This document shows, piece after piece, positions 63,861 through 64,000 of a stretch of 64,000 nucleotides of DNA (its first letter is position 1; each line of letters begins with the position of its first letter). This stretch comes from Ipomoea triloba (lineage: Eukaryota > Streptophyta > Magnoliopsida > Solanales > Convolvulaceae): assembly GCF_003576645.1 (NCBI RefSeq), contig NC_044924.1:28268167-28332166 (forward strand), read 5' to 3'. The notes under the pieces are model-generated. The model was not told the origin of the DNA, did not search any database, and saw only the letters and a program-made list of their open reading frames with translations. A program made the translations under genes and the position numbers.

Positions 63861-64000
63861 TCTGATTTCACTTTATGATGAACTTTCCATTAGTACGTAT
63901 ATGAATACATACGAGAAATGGACGTTGCACTTGTGTTTGTTGTATTTTAGGCAAAATAATAATAATAATAATTTTAGAAATTTGATAAACTCGATCAAGT
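63861..64000 (+). repeat. R3-linked block
   Basis: GTATATGAATACATACGAGAAATG and an AAT microsatellite at 63957-63971; resembles the ends of R1 copies. Cut by the window edge. Confidence 0.4.

Overview
The window reads as repeat-rich nuclear DNA of a flowering plant, probably a eudicot; the species cannot be fixed from this sequence. Evidence: a plant H2A.X histone with the SQEF tail, remnants of plant-specific families (NAC, B3, FAR1, plant mobile domain, CERBERUS/LIN-like E3 ligase, CYP96-like P450), an intact Copia retrotransposon with the initiator-Met tRNA primer site, a Stowaway MITE, and long AT-rich tracts. Only two open reading frames look intact: the Copia polyprotein (27281-31264, minus) and a histone H2A.X retrogene (44505-44933, plus). 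All other recognisable coding matter is broken.

Layout. 1-10.1 kb: dispersed repeats (a ~590-bp tandem unit R1, module R2, plant-mobile-domain (PMD) remnants), NAC exon 1, CACTA-like subterminal DNA and a B3-domain fragment. 10.1-11.1 kb: an assembly gap inside a TA microsatellite. 11.5-22.5 kb: Ty3/gypsy integrase remnants, a FAR1-like fragment, three copies of an exon-like repeat (R8 counting 5.7 kb), R1 arrays and a PMD copy. 22.9-26.2 kb: half of a ~1.3-kb duplicated segment, a 208-bp tandem array, and in that array a 1304-bp Mutator-like element (9-bp TSD, ~236-bp TIRs) carrying a CYP96-like P450 fragment. 26.9-31.7 kb: the complete Copia element. 32-38 kb: PMD copies, MITEs, and a hAT-type MITE with 8-bp TSD. 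38.7-41.2 kb: a Helitron helicase remnant whose 3' region was split by a second gene-carrying Mutator-like element. 41.2-45.2 kb: a dense insertion zone (Stowaway MITE, a solo Copia LTR, a 1.26-kb solo LTR, the H2A.X retrogene), each with a readable target duplication. 45-54 kb: more R1/R2/PMD copies and the second 1.3-kb duplicate. 54-57.2 kb: FAR1-like fragment, a 432-bp tandem duplication, and a tRNA-Trp-derived gene whose anticodon is CTA. 57.7-60.7 kb: LTR-like DNA and a 1.5-kb solo LTR. 60.8-64 kb: a PMD element with inverted ends, crossing inverted repeats, and a 110-bp hairpin.

There is no operon-like cooperation between genes. The window is best read as a record of nested insertions, many with the empty target preserved elsewhere in the same window. 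Repeat families are named R1-R8 here for convenience only: R1 (~590-bp tandem unit), R2 (~250-bp AT-rich module), R3 (module with the GTGCAAGGATGGTGC core), R4 (diverged tandem ~190-bp unit), R5 (~240 bp), R6 (~550 bp terminal-type repeat), R7 (~350 bp), R8 (exon-like ~300-500 bp). Boundaries of these repeats are by eye and approximate.
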